Positions 26,919-35,903 of a stretch of DNA of 64,000 nt are shown here, in pieces. Source of the stretch: Fodinicola acaciae (GTDB lineage Bacteria; Actinomycetota; Actinomycetes; Mycobacteriales; HKI-0501); the NCBI RefSeq assembly GCF_010993745.1, contig NZ_WOTN01000002.1:434001-498000 (forward strand). The letters run 5' to 3'. The translations under genes were made by a program, and so were the position numbers. The notes below the pieces were generated by a model, which saw nothing but the letters and a program-made list of their open reading frames with translations, was not told where the DNA came from and did not search any database. Numbering within the stretch: position 1 is the first letter of the stretch; every line of letters starts with the position of its first letter.

Positions 26919-27793
26919 TGGCCTTCACCGAGATCGCGTACGAGACGGACGGTCCGGTCGCCACGATCACCTTGGACCGGCCGGAAAAGCTCAACGCGTT
27001 CACCCGTGTGATGATGGCCGAGCTGGTCGATGCCCTGGACCAGGCCGATTCCGACGACGACGTACGCGCCGTGGTCGTCACCGGACGCGGCCGCGCGTTC
27101 TGCGCCGGCGCGGATCTTTCCGCCGGCGGCTCGACTTTCGATGCCAGCGAGCGGCCGCGAGCGGAGCTGGTCGGCGATTTCGACGGCGTGCCACGCGATG
27201 GCGGCGGCATAGTCGCATTGCGCATCGCGGCAATGCGCAAGCCGGTCATCGGCGCCATCAACGGACCGGCGGTCGGCGTCGGCCTGACCATGACGCTGCC
27301 GATGGACGTCCGGATGGCGGCCGAGTCGGCGAAGTTCGGTTTCGTCTTCACCAGGCGCGGCCTGACGATGGAGGCGGCGTCCAGCTGGTTCCTGCCCCGG
27401 ATCGTCGGCATCTCGCAGGCCGTCGAGTGGGTCTGCACCGGTCGCGTTTTCGGTGCGGAAGAGGCGAAAGCCGGTCGCCTCATCTCCGACGTCCATCCGG
27501 CCGACAAACTGCTGGACGCCGCGTACGCGCTGGCGCGCGAGATCGCCGACAACACCTCGGCGGTCGCGGTGGCGGTGTCGCGTCAGCTGCTGTGGTCGAT
27601 GCTCGGCGCTGACAGTCCGTGGGAAGCGCACCGGCTGGACTCGAAGGCGATCTTCCAGCTCGGCAGGTCGGGTGACGTGGCCGAAGGCGTGACCGCGTTT
27701 CTGGAGAAGCGCCCGGCCGACTTTCCGATGCGCATCAAGGACGACTATCCGACCGGCATTCCGCTCTGGCCGGGACCGCAGCCAACACCCTGA
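26918..27793 (+). CDS. Enoyl-CoA hydratase/isomerase (crotonase) 2
   Basis: About 291 residues from ATG 26918, overlapping the previous stop (TGATG). Crotonase features are LDRPEKLNAF, GRGRAFCAGADLS (oxyanion hole) and INGPAVGVGLTMTLPMDVRMA. At the two usual Glu positions the sequence has LTMTLPMD and TRRGLTMEAASS, so one catalytic acid is probably retained and the other not obvious. It may be an isomerase, hydratase or lyase variant. The protein is longer than crotonase 1, with an extended C-terminus. Confidence 0.82.
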   Translation: MAFTEIAYETDGPVATITLDRPEKLNAFTRVMMAELVDALDQADSDDDVRAVVVTGRGRAFCAGADLSAGGSTFDASERPRAELVGDFDGVPRDGGGIVALRIAAMRKPVIGAINGPAVGVGLTMTLPMDVRMAAESAKFGFVFTRRGLTMEAASSWFLPRIVGISQAVEWVCTGRVFGAEEAKAGRLISDVHPADKLLDAAYALAREIADNTSAVAVAVSRQLLWSMLGADSPWEAHRLDSKAIFQLGRSGDVAEGVTAFLEKRPADFPMRIKDDYPTGIPLWPGPQPTP

Positions 27794-27804
27794 AGGGGTT
27801 TGCG

Positions 27805-29340
27805 ATGTATGTCGGAGCGATCGCGGCGGCCACTCCGGACAAGCCGGCCGTCATCATGGCCGGCACCGGGGAAAGTCTCACGTACGGCCAGCTGGACAGG
27901 GCGTCCAACCGGCTGGCCCATGCGCTGTTCGTCGCTGGCCTGCGGCCTGGCGACCACATCGCGTTCATGGTGGAAAACCGGCCGGAGTTCTACGTGCTGG
28001 CCTGGGCCGCGCAGCGCTCCGGGCTGTATTTCACCGCCATCAGCACGCGGTTGAAGGTCGACGAGGTCGCCTACATCATCGACAACTGCGAGGCCAAGGT
28101 CTTCTTCACGACGCCGTCGTACGCGACGGTCGCCACCGAGGCGGCGCGGCGTTGTGCCGGTCTCAACGTGAAAATCTGTCTCGACGAGGCCGTCGCCGAC
28201 TTCACACCATACGACGAGTTCGTCGAGCCGTGGCCACAAACACCGATCGAACGTGAGCTCGAAGGCTCGCCGATGCTCTACTCGTCCGGCACGACCGGCC
28301 GGCCGAAAGGCATCAAGCGGCAGCTCACCGGCCTCGGCATGGGGCAGGACGAGCGCGTCCTCACGTTGGCGGTTTTCTTCGGCCTCAACGACAAAAGCGT
28401 CTACCTGTCGCCGGCGCCGCTCTATCACGCGGCGCCGCTCGGCTTCACCATGTCGATGTTGCGCGTCGGCACCACGATCATCCTGATGGACCGCTTCGAG
28501 CCGCAGACCTACCTGTCGCTGATCGAGCGATATCGCGTCACCAACAGCCAGGTGGTGCCGACCATGTTCATCAGGCTGCTGAAACTTCCGCCGGAAGTCA
28601 GGGAAAAATACGACGTGTCCAGCCTGCGTACGGTCATCCACGCGGCCGCGCCGTGTCCGGTCGAGGTCAAGCGCGCGATGATCGACTGGTGGGGGCCGAT
28701 CCTTTTCGAGTATTACGCCGGCACCGAGAACAACGGCATGGTGGCGTGCACGTCCGAGGAATGGCTGGCGCATCCGGGTACGGTCGGTCGGCCTCTCGTC
28801 GGTGAGCCGCACATCCTGGACGACAACGGCGACCAGGTGCCGGTCGGCACGGCCGGCACGATCTATTTCGCCAACGGCACGGAGTTCGAATATCACGGTG
28901 ACCCGGAGAAAACCGCCTCGTCGCGCGATCCGCGCGGCCGTGGCTGGTCGACGCTTGGCGATGTCGGCTATCTGGACGAGGACGGCTTTCTCTACCTTAC
29001 CGACCGCCGCGCACACATGATCATCAGCGGTGGCGTCAACGTCTATCCGCAGGAAGCCGAAAACGTGCTGGCGATGCATCCGAAGGTGACCGACGTGGCG
29101 GTCATCGGTGTGCCGGACAGCGAGATGGGTGAGTCGGTGAAGGCGGTCGTGCAGCCGGTGTCGATGGCCGACGCCGGGCCGGAGCTCGCCGCCGAGCTGA
29201 TCGCCTACTGCCGGGAACGGCTGGCACACTACAAATGTCCGCTGTCGGTCGATTTCCGGCCGGAACTGCCTCGGCTGCCGACCGGAAAGCTGCAGAAGCG
29301 GCTGCTCCGTGACGAGTACGCGAAGAGGGATTCGCCATGA
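27805..29340 (+). CDS. Acyl-CoA synthetase (AMP-forming, ANL superfamily)
   Basis: A 511-residue ligase. The P-loop-like motif SSGTTGRPKGIKR is near residue 160, EYYAGTENNG is the A5-type core, DVGYLDEDGFLYLTDRRAHMI the hinge, and PTGKLQKRLLRDE contains the C-terminal catalytic Lys. It activates a carboxylic acid to acyl-CoA, the entry step for the operon. AAGGGG lies upstream of the ATG. It overlaps the P450 gene by 4 bp. Chain length or ring preference cannot be deduced. Confidence 0.88.
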   Translation: MYVGAIAAATPDKPAVIMAGTGESLTYGQLDRASNRLAHALFVAGLRPGDHIAFMVENRPEFYVLAWAAQRSGLYFTAISTRLKVDEVAYIIDNCEAKVFFTTPSYATVATEAARRCAGLNVKICLDEAVADFTPYDEFVEPWPQTPIERELEGSPMLYSSGTTGRPKGIKRQLTGLGMGQDERVLTLAVFFGLNDKSVYLSPAPLYHAAPLGFTMSMLRVGTTIILMDRFEPQTYLSLIERYRVTNSQVVPTMFIRLLKLPPEVREKYDVSSLRTVIHAAAPCPVEVKRAMIDWWGPILFEYYAGTENNGMVACTSEEWLAHPGTVGRPLVGEPHILDDNGDQVPVGTAGTIYFANGTEFEYHGDPEKTASSRDPRGRGWSTLGDVGYLDEDGFLYLTDRRAHMIISGGVNVYPQEAENVLAMHPKVTDVAVIGVPDSEMGESVKAVVQPVSMADAGPELAAELIAYCRERLAHYKCPLSVDFRPELPRLPTGKLQKRLLRDEYAKRDSP

Positions 29341-30575
29341 ACACAGAAGAAGCCGGTCGCGCGCTGGCCGATCCGGCCGCGTACGCCGACGAGGACCGGC
29401 TGCACGCCTCGCTTTCCTTGCTGCGCAAGGAAGAGCCGGTGCACTGGGTCGACCCGCTGCCGGACTACAACCCGTTCTGGGCGGTCACCAAGCATGCGGA
29501 CGTGCTGGAGATCGAGCGCCAGCACGACATCTTCCTGAACGGACCGCGGCCGCTGCTGGCGCCGGCCGAGGCGGACGCGCGTGCCGCCGAGCAGGGGCAG
29601 CTGTTGACCACGCTGATCCACCTGGACGATCCGAAACACAAGGTGCTGCGCGCGGTCGCGGCCGACTGGTTCAAGCCGCGCGCGATGCGCGAGCTGCAGG
29701 TGCGCGTCGACGAGCTGGCCAAACAGTACGTCGACAGGATGGCCGAGCTCGGCGGTGAATGCGACTTCGCTCAGGACGTGGCCGTGCACTATCCGCTCTA
29801 CGTGATCCTCTCCCTGCTCGGCCTGCCGGAGTCGGACTTCGGCCGGATTCTCAAGCTGACACAGGAGATGTTCGGTGGCCAGGACACCGAGCAGCGGCGC
29901 GGCCAGACGCAGGAGGAGCTGATCGAGGTCGTGATGGACTTCTTCGCCTATTTCCAGCGGATCACCGCGGACCGGCGGGCCAATCCGACCAGCGATCTGG
30001 CTTCCACCATCGCCAACGGAAAGATCGACGGCGAGCTGCTCAACGACCTGGACACCGCGTCGTACTACGTCATCATCGCCACCGCCGGACACGACACGAC
30101 CAGCTCGACGATCGCCGGCGGTTTGCACGCGTTGATCGAAAATCCGGACCAGCTCGACCGGTTGCGCGGCGACCTCGGCCTGCTGCCGACCGCGGCCGAC
30201 GAGATGATCCGCTGGGTCACGCCGGTCAAGGAGTTCATGCGTACGGCCACCCGCGACTACCAGCTGCGTGGCGTCCCCATCAGGAAGGGCGACCACCTGC
30301 TGCTCTCGTATCCGTCGGCCAACCGCGACGAGGAGGTCTTCCACGATCCGTTCAGCTTCGACGTCGGCCGGGCGCCAAACCGGCATCTCGCCTTCGGTTT
30401 TGGCGCGCATTTCTGCCTGGGCGCCGCGTTGGCGCGGATGGAGACCAAGGCGTTCTTCGCGGCTTTGTTGCCACGGCTGCGATCCATCGAGCTAGCCGGT
30501 CCGGCTGAGCGCGTCGCCACGACGTTCGTCGGCGGTCTCAAGCACCTGCCGATCCGCTACGCGCTTGGATCCTGA
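29337..30575 (+). CDS. Cytochrome P450
   Basis: A 412-residue soluble bacterial P450. The I-helix oxygen-activation motif AGHDTTSS is near residue 245, the ExxR is EMIR, and the heme-binding loop FGFGAHFCLGAA places the axial thiolate at about C360. Position at the end of an acyl-CoA degradation operon suggests oxidation of a steroid, terpenoid or alkyl side chain to prepare it for CoA activation. I cannot assign a CYP family. Its last 84 bp overlap antisense with the EamA transporter gene. Confidence 0.9.
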   Translation: MNTEEAGRALADPAAYADEDRLHASLSLLRKEEPVHWVDPLPDYNPFWAVTKHADVLEIERQHDIFLNGPRPLLAPAEADARAAEQGQLLTTLIHLDDPKHKVLRAVAADWFKPRAMRELQVRVDELAKQYVDRMAELGGECDFAQDVAVHYPLYVILSLLGLPESDFGRILKLTQEMFGGQDTEQRRGQTQEELIEVVMDFFAYFQRITADRRANPTSDLASTIANGKIDGELLNDLDTASYYVIIATAGHDTTSSTIAGGLHALIENPDQLDRLRGDLGLLPTAADEMIRWVTPVKEFMRTATRDYQLRGVPIRKGDHLLLSYPSANRDEEVFHDPFSFDVGRAPNRHLAFGFGAHFCLGAALARMETKAFFAALLPRLRSIELAGPAERVATTFVGGLKHLPIRYALGS

Positions 30576-31403
30576 CGCCACGGCGTTCGCCGCGATGATC
30601 ACGGCGATCGCGAGCCAGTCGCTCCAGCCGAGCGACTGGCCGAGTACGACCAGGCCGACCAGCGCCGCGAAGATCGGACTGATGCTCATGAAAAGCCCGA
30701 AGAAATGCGCCGGTACGCGGCGAAGTGCGTAAAGATCGGCGAGAAACGGCACGACCGACGACAGGATGCCGGCCACTGCCGCGTATGCCAACGTGCCGAC
30801 CGACGGCCGGTCGTGGATGACAATCACCACGGCCACCGGAACGAAGAACATGGCGGAAATGCCAGCGGCGGTGGCTGATCCTTCGACCCCGACGACACGC
30901 CGTCCGACCGTACGGTTGAGCAAAATGTAGGAGGCCCAACACAGCGCGGCGAGCAAGGCCAGACCGATGCCGACATGGTCCGTCGACGGTTGCGGTCGCG
31001 TCAGCCACACCACACCGGCACCGGCAGCGATGGCGCAGCCGATGTCGAGTGCGCGCCGGGACATCAGCACGGCGACGGTCAGCGGTCCGAGAAACTCCAG
31101 CGTCACGGCCAAACCGAGGCCGATCCGGTCGATGGCGGTGTAGAGCGACAGGTTCATCGTCGCGAAAACCGCCGCGAGCAGCAGGATCGGCCACCACTGC
31201 CGCCAGCCGTACGACCGAAAACGCGGCCGTCCGACGCTCAACAGGACGGCGGCGGCGATCAGCTGCCGCACGGCCACGACGCCGGCCGGGCCGATGACCG
31301 GAAAGGCCAACGCGCCGGTCGCCGCCCCGAGCTGGTTGGCGAAGCCGCTGCCGAGCATCAGCGCGATGCCGCTCGTCTTCCTGTCCATGAGGCCAGAATG
31401 CAC
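30492..31403 (-). CDS. EamA-family (DMT superfamily) transporter
   Basis: A 303-residue polytopic protein with about ten hydrophobic segments and an internal duplication typical of EamA permeases (for example LAVTLEFLGPLTVAVL and LFMSISPIFAALVGLVVLG). It probably exports amino acids or metabolites (RhtA-like). It is divergent from a LysR gene 53 bp away that is its likely regulator. Its 3' end overlaps the P450 gene by 84 bp on the opposite strand. The ATG at 31403 follows GAGG; an alternative ATG is five codons in. Confidence 0.85.
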   Translation of the reverse strand: MHSGLMDRKTSGIALMLGSGFANQLGAATGALAFPVIGPAGVVAVRQLIAAAVLLSVGRPRFRSYGWRQWWPILLLAAVFATMNLSLYTAIDRIGLGLAVTLEFLGPLTVAVLMSRRALDIGCAIAAGAGVVWLTRPQPSTDHVGIGLALLAALCWASYILLNRTVGRRVVGVEGSATAAGISAMFFVPVAVVIVIHDRPSVGTLAYAAVAGILSSVVPFLADLYALRRVPAHFFGLFMSISPIFAALVGLVVLGQSLGWSDWLAIAVIIAANAVASGSKRVADRQVLETADERRGDALSRTG

Positions 31404-31412
31404 CTCGAGTGA

Positions 31413-31450
31413 GCATTCGAAAAATGCATGCGCCGATCCATTGATACGCT
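31413..31450. promoter_or_regulatory. Divergent promoter region of the EamA/LysR pair
   Basis: The 53-bp gap holds an inverted repeat GCATT-N5-AATGC (31413-31427), a plausible LysR site, and TACGCT (31445-31450) placed 6 nt before the LysR ATG, which indicates a leaderless LysR transcript. Confidence 0.45.
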
Positions 31451-31456
31451 CTGGTT

Positions 31457-32302
31457 ATGGATATCGAGCTGCGTCAGCTCAGGTGCCTGGTGGCGATCGT
31501 CGACTCCGGCACGTTCACCGACGCGGCCATCGAGCTGGACGTGTCGCAGGCCGCCGTGTCGCGTACGCTCGCGTCGCTCGAGGCAGCGCTCGGTGTCCGC
31601 CTTTTACGGCGTACGTCCCGAGAAGTCGCGCTGACCGCCACCGGCACGCGCGTGCTGGCACATGCTCGCCGCCTGCTGGCCGAAGCGGAGGATCTGGTAC
31701 GCGATGCCACCAGCGGTCACACCCGGCTGCGGATCGGCTATGCCTGGTCGGCGATCGGCCGGCACACGCAGACTTTCCAGCGGCGGTGGCCATCCGTGTC
31801 GCCGGGCGTCGAACTTCAGCTGGTCCACACGCATTCCGCGACCGCCGGCCTGGCCGAAGGCCTCTGCGACGTGGCGGTTCTGCGCACTGAGCCGGGCGAC
31901 AAACGCATCGAGTCGGTCATCGTCGGCCTGGAGCGCCGATATTGCGCGATGGCCGCCGACGATCCGTGGTCTCGGCGCAGATCGATCCGGCTCGCCGAGA
32001 TCACCGCGCGCGTGCTCCTGATCGACCGCCGCACCGGCACGACCAGCCTCGACCTGTGGCCGGACGAGCAGCCGGCGGTGGAATACATCAACGACATCGA
32101 AGACTGGCTGACCGCCATCGGCACCGGCCGTTGTGTCGGCGTCACACCGGAAAGCACGGTCAGCCATTACGGCCGGCAGGGCATCGCCTATCGGCAAATC
32201 CGTGACGCGCCACCGATTCCGGTGCGGCTGGCGTGGTGGCGCGACGACCCTCATCCGGCCGCGCCGACGGCCGTACGACTGCTGACCGACCTTTATCGCT
32301 GA
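31457..32302 (+). CDS. LysR-family transcriptional regulator
   Basis: A 281-residue LTTR. The N-terminal winged helix is ELRQLRCLVAIVDSGTFTDAA...SQAAVSRTLASLE (residues 3-45), and the C-terminal half is the periplasmic-binding-like effector domain. The transcript is probably leaderless. It is divergent from the EamA transporter, so effector-dependent control of that exporter is the simplest reading. Confidence 0.88.
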   Translation: MDIELRQLRCLVAIVDSGTFTDAAIELDVSQAAVSRTLASLEAALGVRLLRRTSREVALTATGTRVLAHARRLLAEAEDLVRDATSGHTRLRIGYAWSAIGRHTQTFQRRWPSVSPGVELQLVHTHSATAGLAEGLCDVAVLRTEPGDKRIESVIVGLERRYCAMAADDPWSRRRSIRLAEITARVLLIDRRTGTTSLDLWPDEQPAVEYINDIEDWLTAIGTGRCVGVTPESTVSHYGRQGIAYRQIRDAPPIPVRLAWWRDDPHPAAPTAVRLLTDLYR

Positions 32303-32394
32303 AACAGGCGTGCGCGCCTCAGTAACCCATTACTCACGCCAGGCGGCGCGCCGGCCGCCAGACTGGTGGCCGGCTGAGTCCAGTGGGGGGACAG

Positions 32395-33430
32395 GTGGAG
32401 ACGGCGCCGAAACACCCAAGCAGCGAACGACAACCGCAGAGCCAGACCCGATCGGCGAGTCGGCGACCGGACGACCTCGCCAGCGGATCGCGCGCCGTGC
32501 TCGCTTTGCAAGGACTCGCGGGAAATGCCGCGGTCAGCCGCGCGATCGCGATGGGGCTCCCATCGTCCAGCGCTATCAAACGGTTGCTCAACTTGCTGGT
32601 CGGCGGCGGACGCTCACCCTTGCGGCCGGCACCTACGTCGAGGTGCTGTCCGCGCCGGCCGGCAACCCGGCGACGTCGCACGTGCGAGTGTGGTCGCCGA
32701 GCCTTCGCGGCACTCGATGCGCGATTCCGGTCACCTCCTTTGCCACCGAGCCGCAGCTCATGAACAATCGCCACAACCGCGGGCCTTGCGCGTCAGTACT
32801 GGCAGGACCGACGGCCACCCGGAGTGGAGGCTGTCCGAGCGGTTGGTCAGCGCCGACTTTCCGCGGGAACGCGGCCGCTCAGGGCCGACTCCGGCGTAGG
32901 CCGGCCAGGACCGCCTGCCGGCAGCGCCGATCTGGCCGCTGCTGCTGGAAAAGCGCTATGCCATGCGCGAAGGTGGCTACGACGATCTGGCTGCCGCCGA
33001 GGTCGAGGTGGCGATGGAGGCGCTGACCGGACGAGCGGCACACACCACCAGCGACCCGGCGCCGGCTGCGACCGCGGCGGCGCCGGGCGACCCACTGCGC
33101 GATGACTCCGCCGATGCGTTGGTGACCCGCATCGCCGGTCATCTCGCGGCCCGTCGGGCCGTTGTGCTCAGCATCCGGGGGTCGTTTCCGGCGCGGCTCC
33201 GAGCCGAGGCGCGGTCGCTCGACCTCGTCGACAATCACGCCTACGCCGTCGTTCGCGTCGGCGCCGACGGGGTGACCCTGCACAACCCTTGGGGTGAGAG
33301 GCATCCGCACGGAACACTCACCGGAGCGCAGATCAAGCGTCTGTTCACTGCGCTCGTCTTTGGTGACTCACTCACCGGACCCAATGCGTCACCGCCGACA
33401 CTGCCACCGGCCACTGCTGCCTTTCGCTGA
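32395..33430 (+). pseudogene. Disrupted calpain-like (C2) cysteine protease with an eCIS-cargo-like N-terminus
   Basis: Three frames carry successive pieces of one protein. From GTG 32395, a polar N-terminus leads to ALQGLAGNAAVSRAI, like the LQR-AGNAAV signature of proteins loaded into extracellular contractile injection systems. Around 32550 the sense moves to another frame (APIVQRYQTVA). From about 32840 a third frame reads ADFPRERGRSGPTPA, a TAG stop at 32897-32899 where related proteases have PAYA, then IWPLLLEKRYAM and finally DNHAYAVV...LHNPWG, the His and Asn of the calpain active site. The catalytic Cys segment is not recognisable. It appears to be a decayed effector gene. Confidence 0.55.
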
Positions 33431-33432
33431 CG

Positions 33433-34650
33433 TCAGGTCGAAATGTCGTCCAGCTGCTCGGCGGCTGGCCGCACCGGAAAGAGATCACCGCCCGGCTCGA
33501 CCGGCACGTGGGGCACAGCGGCACGCGCTTTCCGGTCACCGTTCATGGCAGCGGCGTGCAGCACGTCAAGTGCCGCGTACGCACGGAAATCCAGCTCCGG
33601 ATACGGCCAGGCGCTTTGTCCTTTGGTCGCAGCGGGGATCAGGAAGTCGACGGCGCCGAAAATGCTGCCACCGCTGGGAGACCTGTAGTGCCACAGATCG
33701 ACGCCGACGTGCTGGCCGATCTGCGCGAGCCGCGTCAGCGCCACCAGGTTGAACGCCGAATAGTGCCAGCTGCGCGTACGGCTCGCTTCCTCCGGCTGAT
33801 AGCCGTCGGCTCTGACCTGCCTGTCGATCCGTTTTGCCTTGGCGGCGTTGACAATCTCGGCGGCGAGCTGCCGCTGGCCGGTCGACAGCGCGAGCGCGGC
33901 GACCATCATGTCATAGAAACTGCCGTGGTTGTTGGTCGCGGCAGCTTCGTCGGTGCCGTTTTTGCTGGTGCGCAACCAGTTCAGGAACGCGGAGTTCCAC
34001 GCGTCCATCCCGGAGCGGTCCGCTGAGGTCCAGCCTGGCGCGCCGGCATCGAGAATCGCGACCGCGTCGAGCACCTGCGTGAACGCATACGAGAACTCGA
34101 TGATGCCGATGCCGCGACCGTCCACCTTGCACGGGATTCCCTGCGCGAAGTTCAGGTTCGGGTTCATTTTGGTGGCGGGGTTGAGAAACCACGCGCGCAG
34201 GTCGAGCGCCGCGCGCTGCGCGTAGGCGGACTTTCCGGTGTAATACCAGGCCAGTGAAAGCTGATAGATCGCCGAGAAGGCATAACCGCGCTCGGCGTGA
34301 TCGGAGATCGAGTCCACGATCGGGTTGCGCTGGCCGTCTTTCTGCACGTACGGACAGCCCCATGGATTGCTCTCGGTCGGCTCGGTCGTCGGCCACCAGT
34401 ACGGCGCGAGGCTCAGGTAGTCGTGTTTGTCGCCGCTCGGCGGCACGCGGTTCTTGTCGGTCACCGACCACGGCCCGGCGGTCAGCTGCTTGTCCGCCTG
34501 CGCCAACAGATTTTTCAGCGACAGGTGGACGTCGTGCCGGTTTCGCTGCAGTTGGCTGCCGTCCAGCACGACGGTCTTGGGTGCGCAGAGCTGCGCCGGG
34601 GACAGCGCGGAGGCGGCCAGCACGACCGCGACGAAGGCCTTGGCGAACAT
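33433..34650 (-). CDS. Secreted alginate lyase-family protein (PF05426-like)
   Basis: A 405-residue protein with a signal peptide of about 20-22 residues. KHDYLSLAPYWWP near residue 73 and NNHGSFYDMMVAALAL near 240 are conserved motifs of the alginate lyase (alpha/alpha toroid) fold, with the Asn-His pair at the presumed active site. It probably cleaves an acidic polysaccharide by beta-elimination; alginate itself is not proven, because soil homologues act on other uronates. AAGGAGA precedes the ATG. An 18-bp perfect palindrome lies directly upstream. Confidence 0.82.
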   Translation of the reverse strand: MFAKAFVAVVLAASALSPAQLCAPKTVVLDGSQLQRNRHDVHLSLKNLLAQADKQLTAGPWSVTDKNRVPPSGDKHDYLSLAPYWWPTTEPTESNPWGCPYVQKDGQRNPIVDSISDHAERGYAFSAIYQLSLAWYYTGKSAYAQRAALDLRAWFLNPATKMNPNLNFAQGIPCKVDGRGIGIIEFSYAFTQVLDAVAILDAGAPGWTSADRSGMDAWNSAFLNWLRTSKNGTDEAAATNNHGSFYDMMVAALALSTGQRQLAAEIVNAAKAKRIDRQVRADGYQPEEASRTRSWHYSAFNLVALTRLAQIGQHVGVDLWHYRSPSGGSIFGAVDFLIPAATKGQSAWPYPELDFRAYAALDVLHAAAMNGDRKARAAVPHVPVEPGGDLFPVRPAAEQLDDIST

Positions 34651-34659
34651 ACGTCTCCT

Positions 34660-34677
34660 TGTTCATGTACATGAACA
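34660..34677. promoter_or_regulatory. Perfect 18-bp palindrome upstream of the alginate lyase gene
   Basis: TGTTCATGTACATGAACA is fully symmetrical and lies 1 bp upstream of the ribosome site of the lyase. The form suits a dimeric repressor such as a GntR or LacI type. No matching regulator gene is adjacent. It could also form a hairpin in the 5' leader. Confidence 0.65.
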
Positions 34678-34718
34678 GAGCGCGGCTGACTGAACGGAGC
34701 GTACATATGTGAAGGCCG

Positions 34719-35903
34719 CTAGTCCAGAGCGGCCGCCTTGGCCTGCAGATACGCCTGTTCCGGCCGGCTGGTCGTCCGCCGCGCGGCGTCCAGATAGTGC
34801 TCGCGCGCGGCGGCGAGGTCGCCGGACAGCTCCAACAGGTGCGCGCGTACGGCCGCCAGCCGGTGCTGCTCGGTCATCCGGCTGTCCGCGTCGAGCGGCT
34901 CCAGCAGTGCCAGGCCGGCGGCCGGTCCGTCGACCATCGCGACCGCCACCGCGTAGTTGAGCGTCACCACCGGATTGTCGGAAATTCCGCGCAACAGCTG
35001 ATAAAAGGCGACGATTTCCGGCCAGTCGGTGTCCTCGGCGCTGGCCGCGTCGGCGTGTACGGCGGCGATCGCCGCCTGCAGCAGATAGGGACCGAACCGG
35101 GGCGTACGCGGCAGGGTCGCCTCGACCAACGCCGAGCCTTCGGCGATCAGCGACCGGTCCCACAGCGTACGGTCCTGCTCGGCCATCGGCACCAGGTCGC
35201 CGGCCGCGGTCGTACGCGCCGGCCGCCGCGCGTGCGTGAGCAGCATCAACGCCAGCAGGCCGGCGACCTCGGAGTCGTCCGGTCTGCGGCCGTACAGCTG
35301 CCGCGTCAGCCGGATCGCCTCATCGGCCAGCGCGCTGCCGGTGTTGGTGTAGCCCTCGTTGAAGATCAGGTAGAGCACCTGCAGGACGACGGTCATCCGC
35401 TCGGTCTGGTCCGCCGGCAGGCTGAAACCCAGGCCGTCGACGCTCTTTTTCGCGCGGGTGATGCGTTTGGCCATCGTCGCGGTCGGCACCAGCAGCGCTC
35501 GCGCGATCTCCTCGGTCGTCAAGCCGCCGACCGCCCGTAATGTCAACGAAATCTGCGCGGCCGGCGCCAACACCGGGTGGCAGCACAGGAAAAGCAGGAT
35601 CAGCGAGTCGTCCTGCTCGACGACCTGCTGGTCGCGCGGCACCAGCCGCCACTGCGCCTCCTCGCGGCGCCGGCGGGCCTGCTCGGCGCGCAGCTGGTCG
35701 GTGAGCCGGCGCGACGCGACCGTGATCAGCCAGCCGCGCGGGTTGTCCGGCAGACCTTCTTGCGGCCATTGCTGCGAAGCCGCGAGCAGTGCCTCCTGCA
35801 CGGCGTCCTCGGCGGCGTCGAAATGGCCATAGCGGCGCACCAACGCGCCGAGGACCTGCGGCGCCTGTTCGCGCAGCAGGTCCTCGATGGTGGAGTCACG
35901 CAC
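34719..35903 (-). CDS. ECF42-type RNA polymerase sigma factor with long C-terminal extension
   Basis: A 394-residue sigma factor. Sigma2 is at residues 10-75 (FDAAEDAVQEALLAASQQWP), sigma4 at about 115-165 (GLTTEEIARALLVPTATMAKRITRAKK), and the remaining 220 residues form the helical, TPR-like extension typical of ECF42 (FNEGYTNTGSALADEAIRL). No anti-sigma gene is seen; in this group the extension replaces it. The upstream DGPF/YCII gene overlaps by 8 bp, the conserved ECF42 partner arrangement. Confidence 0.88.
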   Translation of the reverse strand: MRDSTIEDLLREQAPQVLGALVRRYGHFDAAEDAVQEALLAASQQWPQEGLPDNPRGWLITVASRRLTDQLRAEQARRRREEAQWRLVPRDQQVVEQDDSLILLFLCCHPVLAPAAQISLTLRAVGGLTTEEIARALLVPTATMAKRITRAKKSVDGLGFSLPADQTERMTVVLQVLYLIFNEGYTNTGSALADEAIRLTRQLYGRRPDDSEVAGLLALMLLTHARRPARTTAAGDLVPMAEQDRTLWDRSLIAEGSALVEATLPRTPRFGPYLLQAAIAAVHADAASAEDTDWPEIVAFYQLLRGISDNPVVTLNYAVAVAMVDGPAAGLALLEPLDADSRMTEQHRLAAVRAHLLELSGDLAAAREHYLDAARRTTSRPEQAYLQAKAAALD

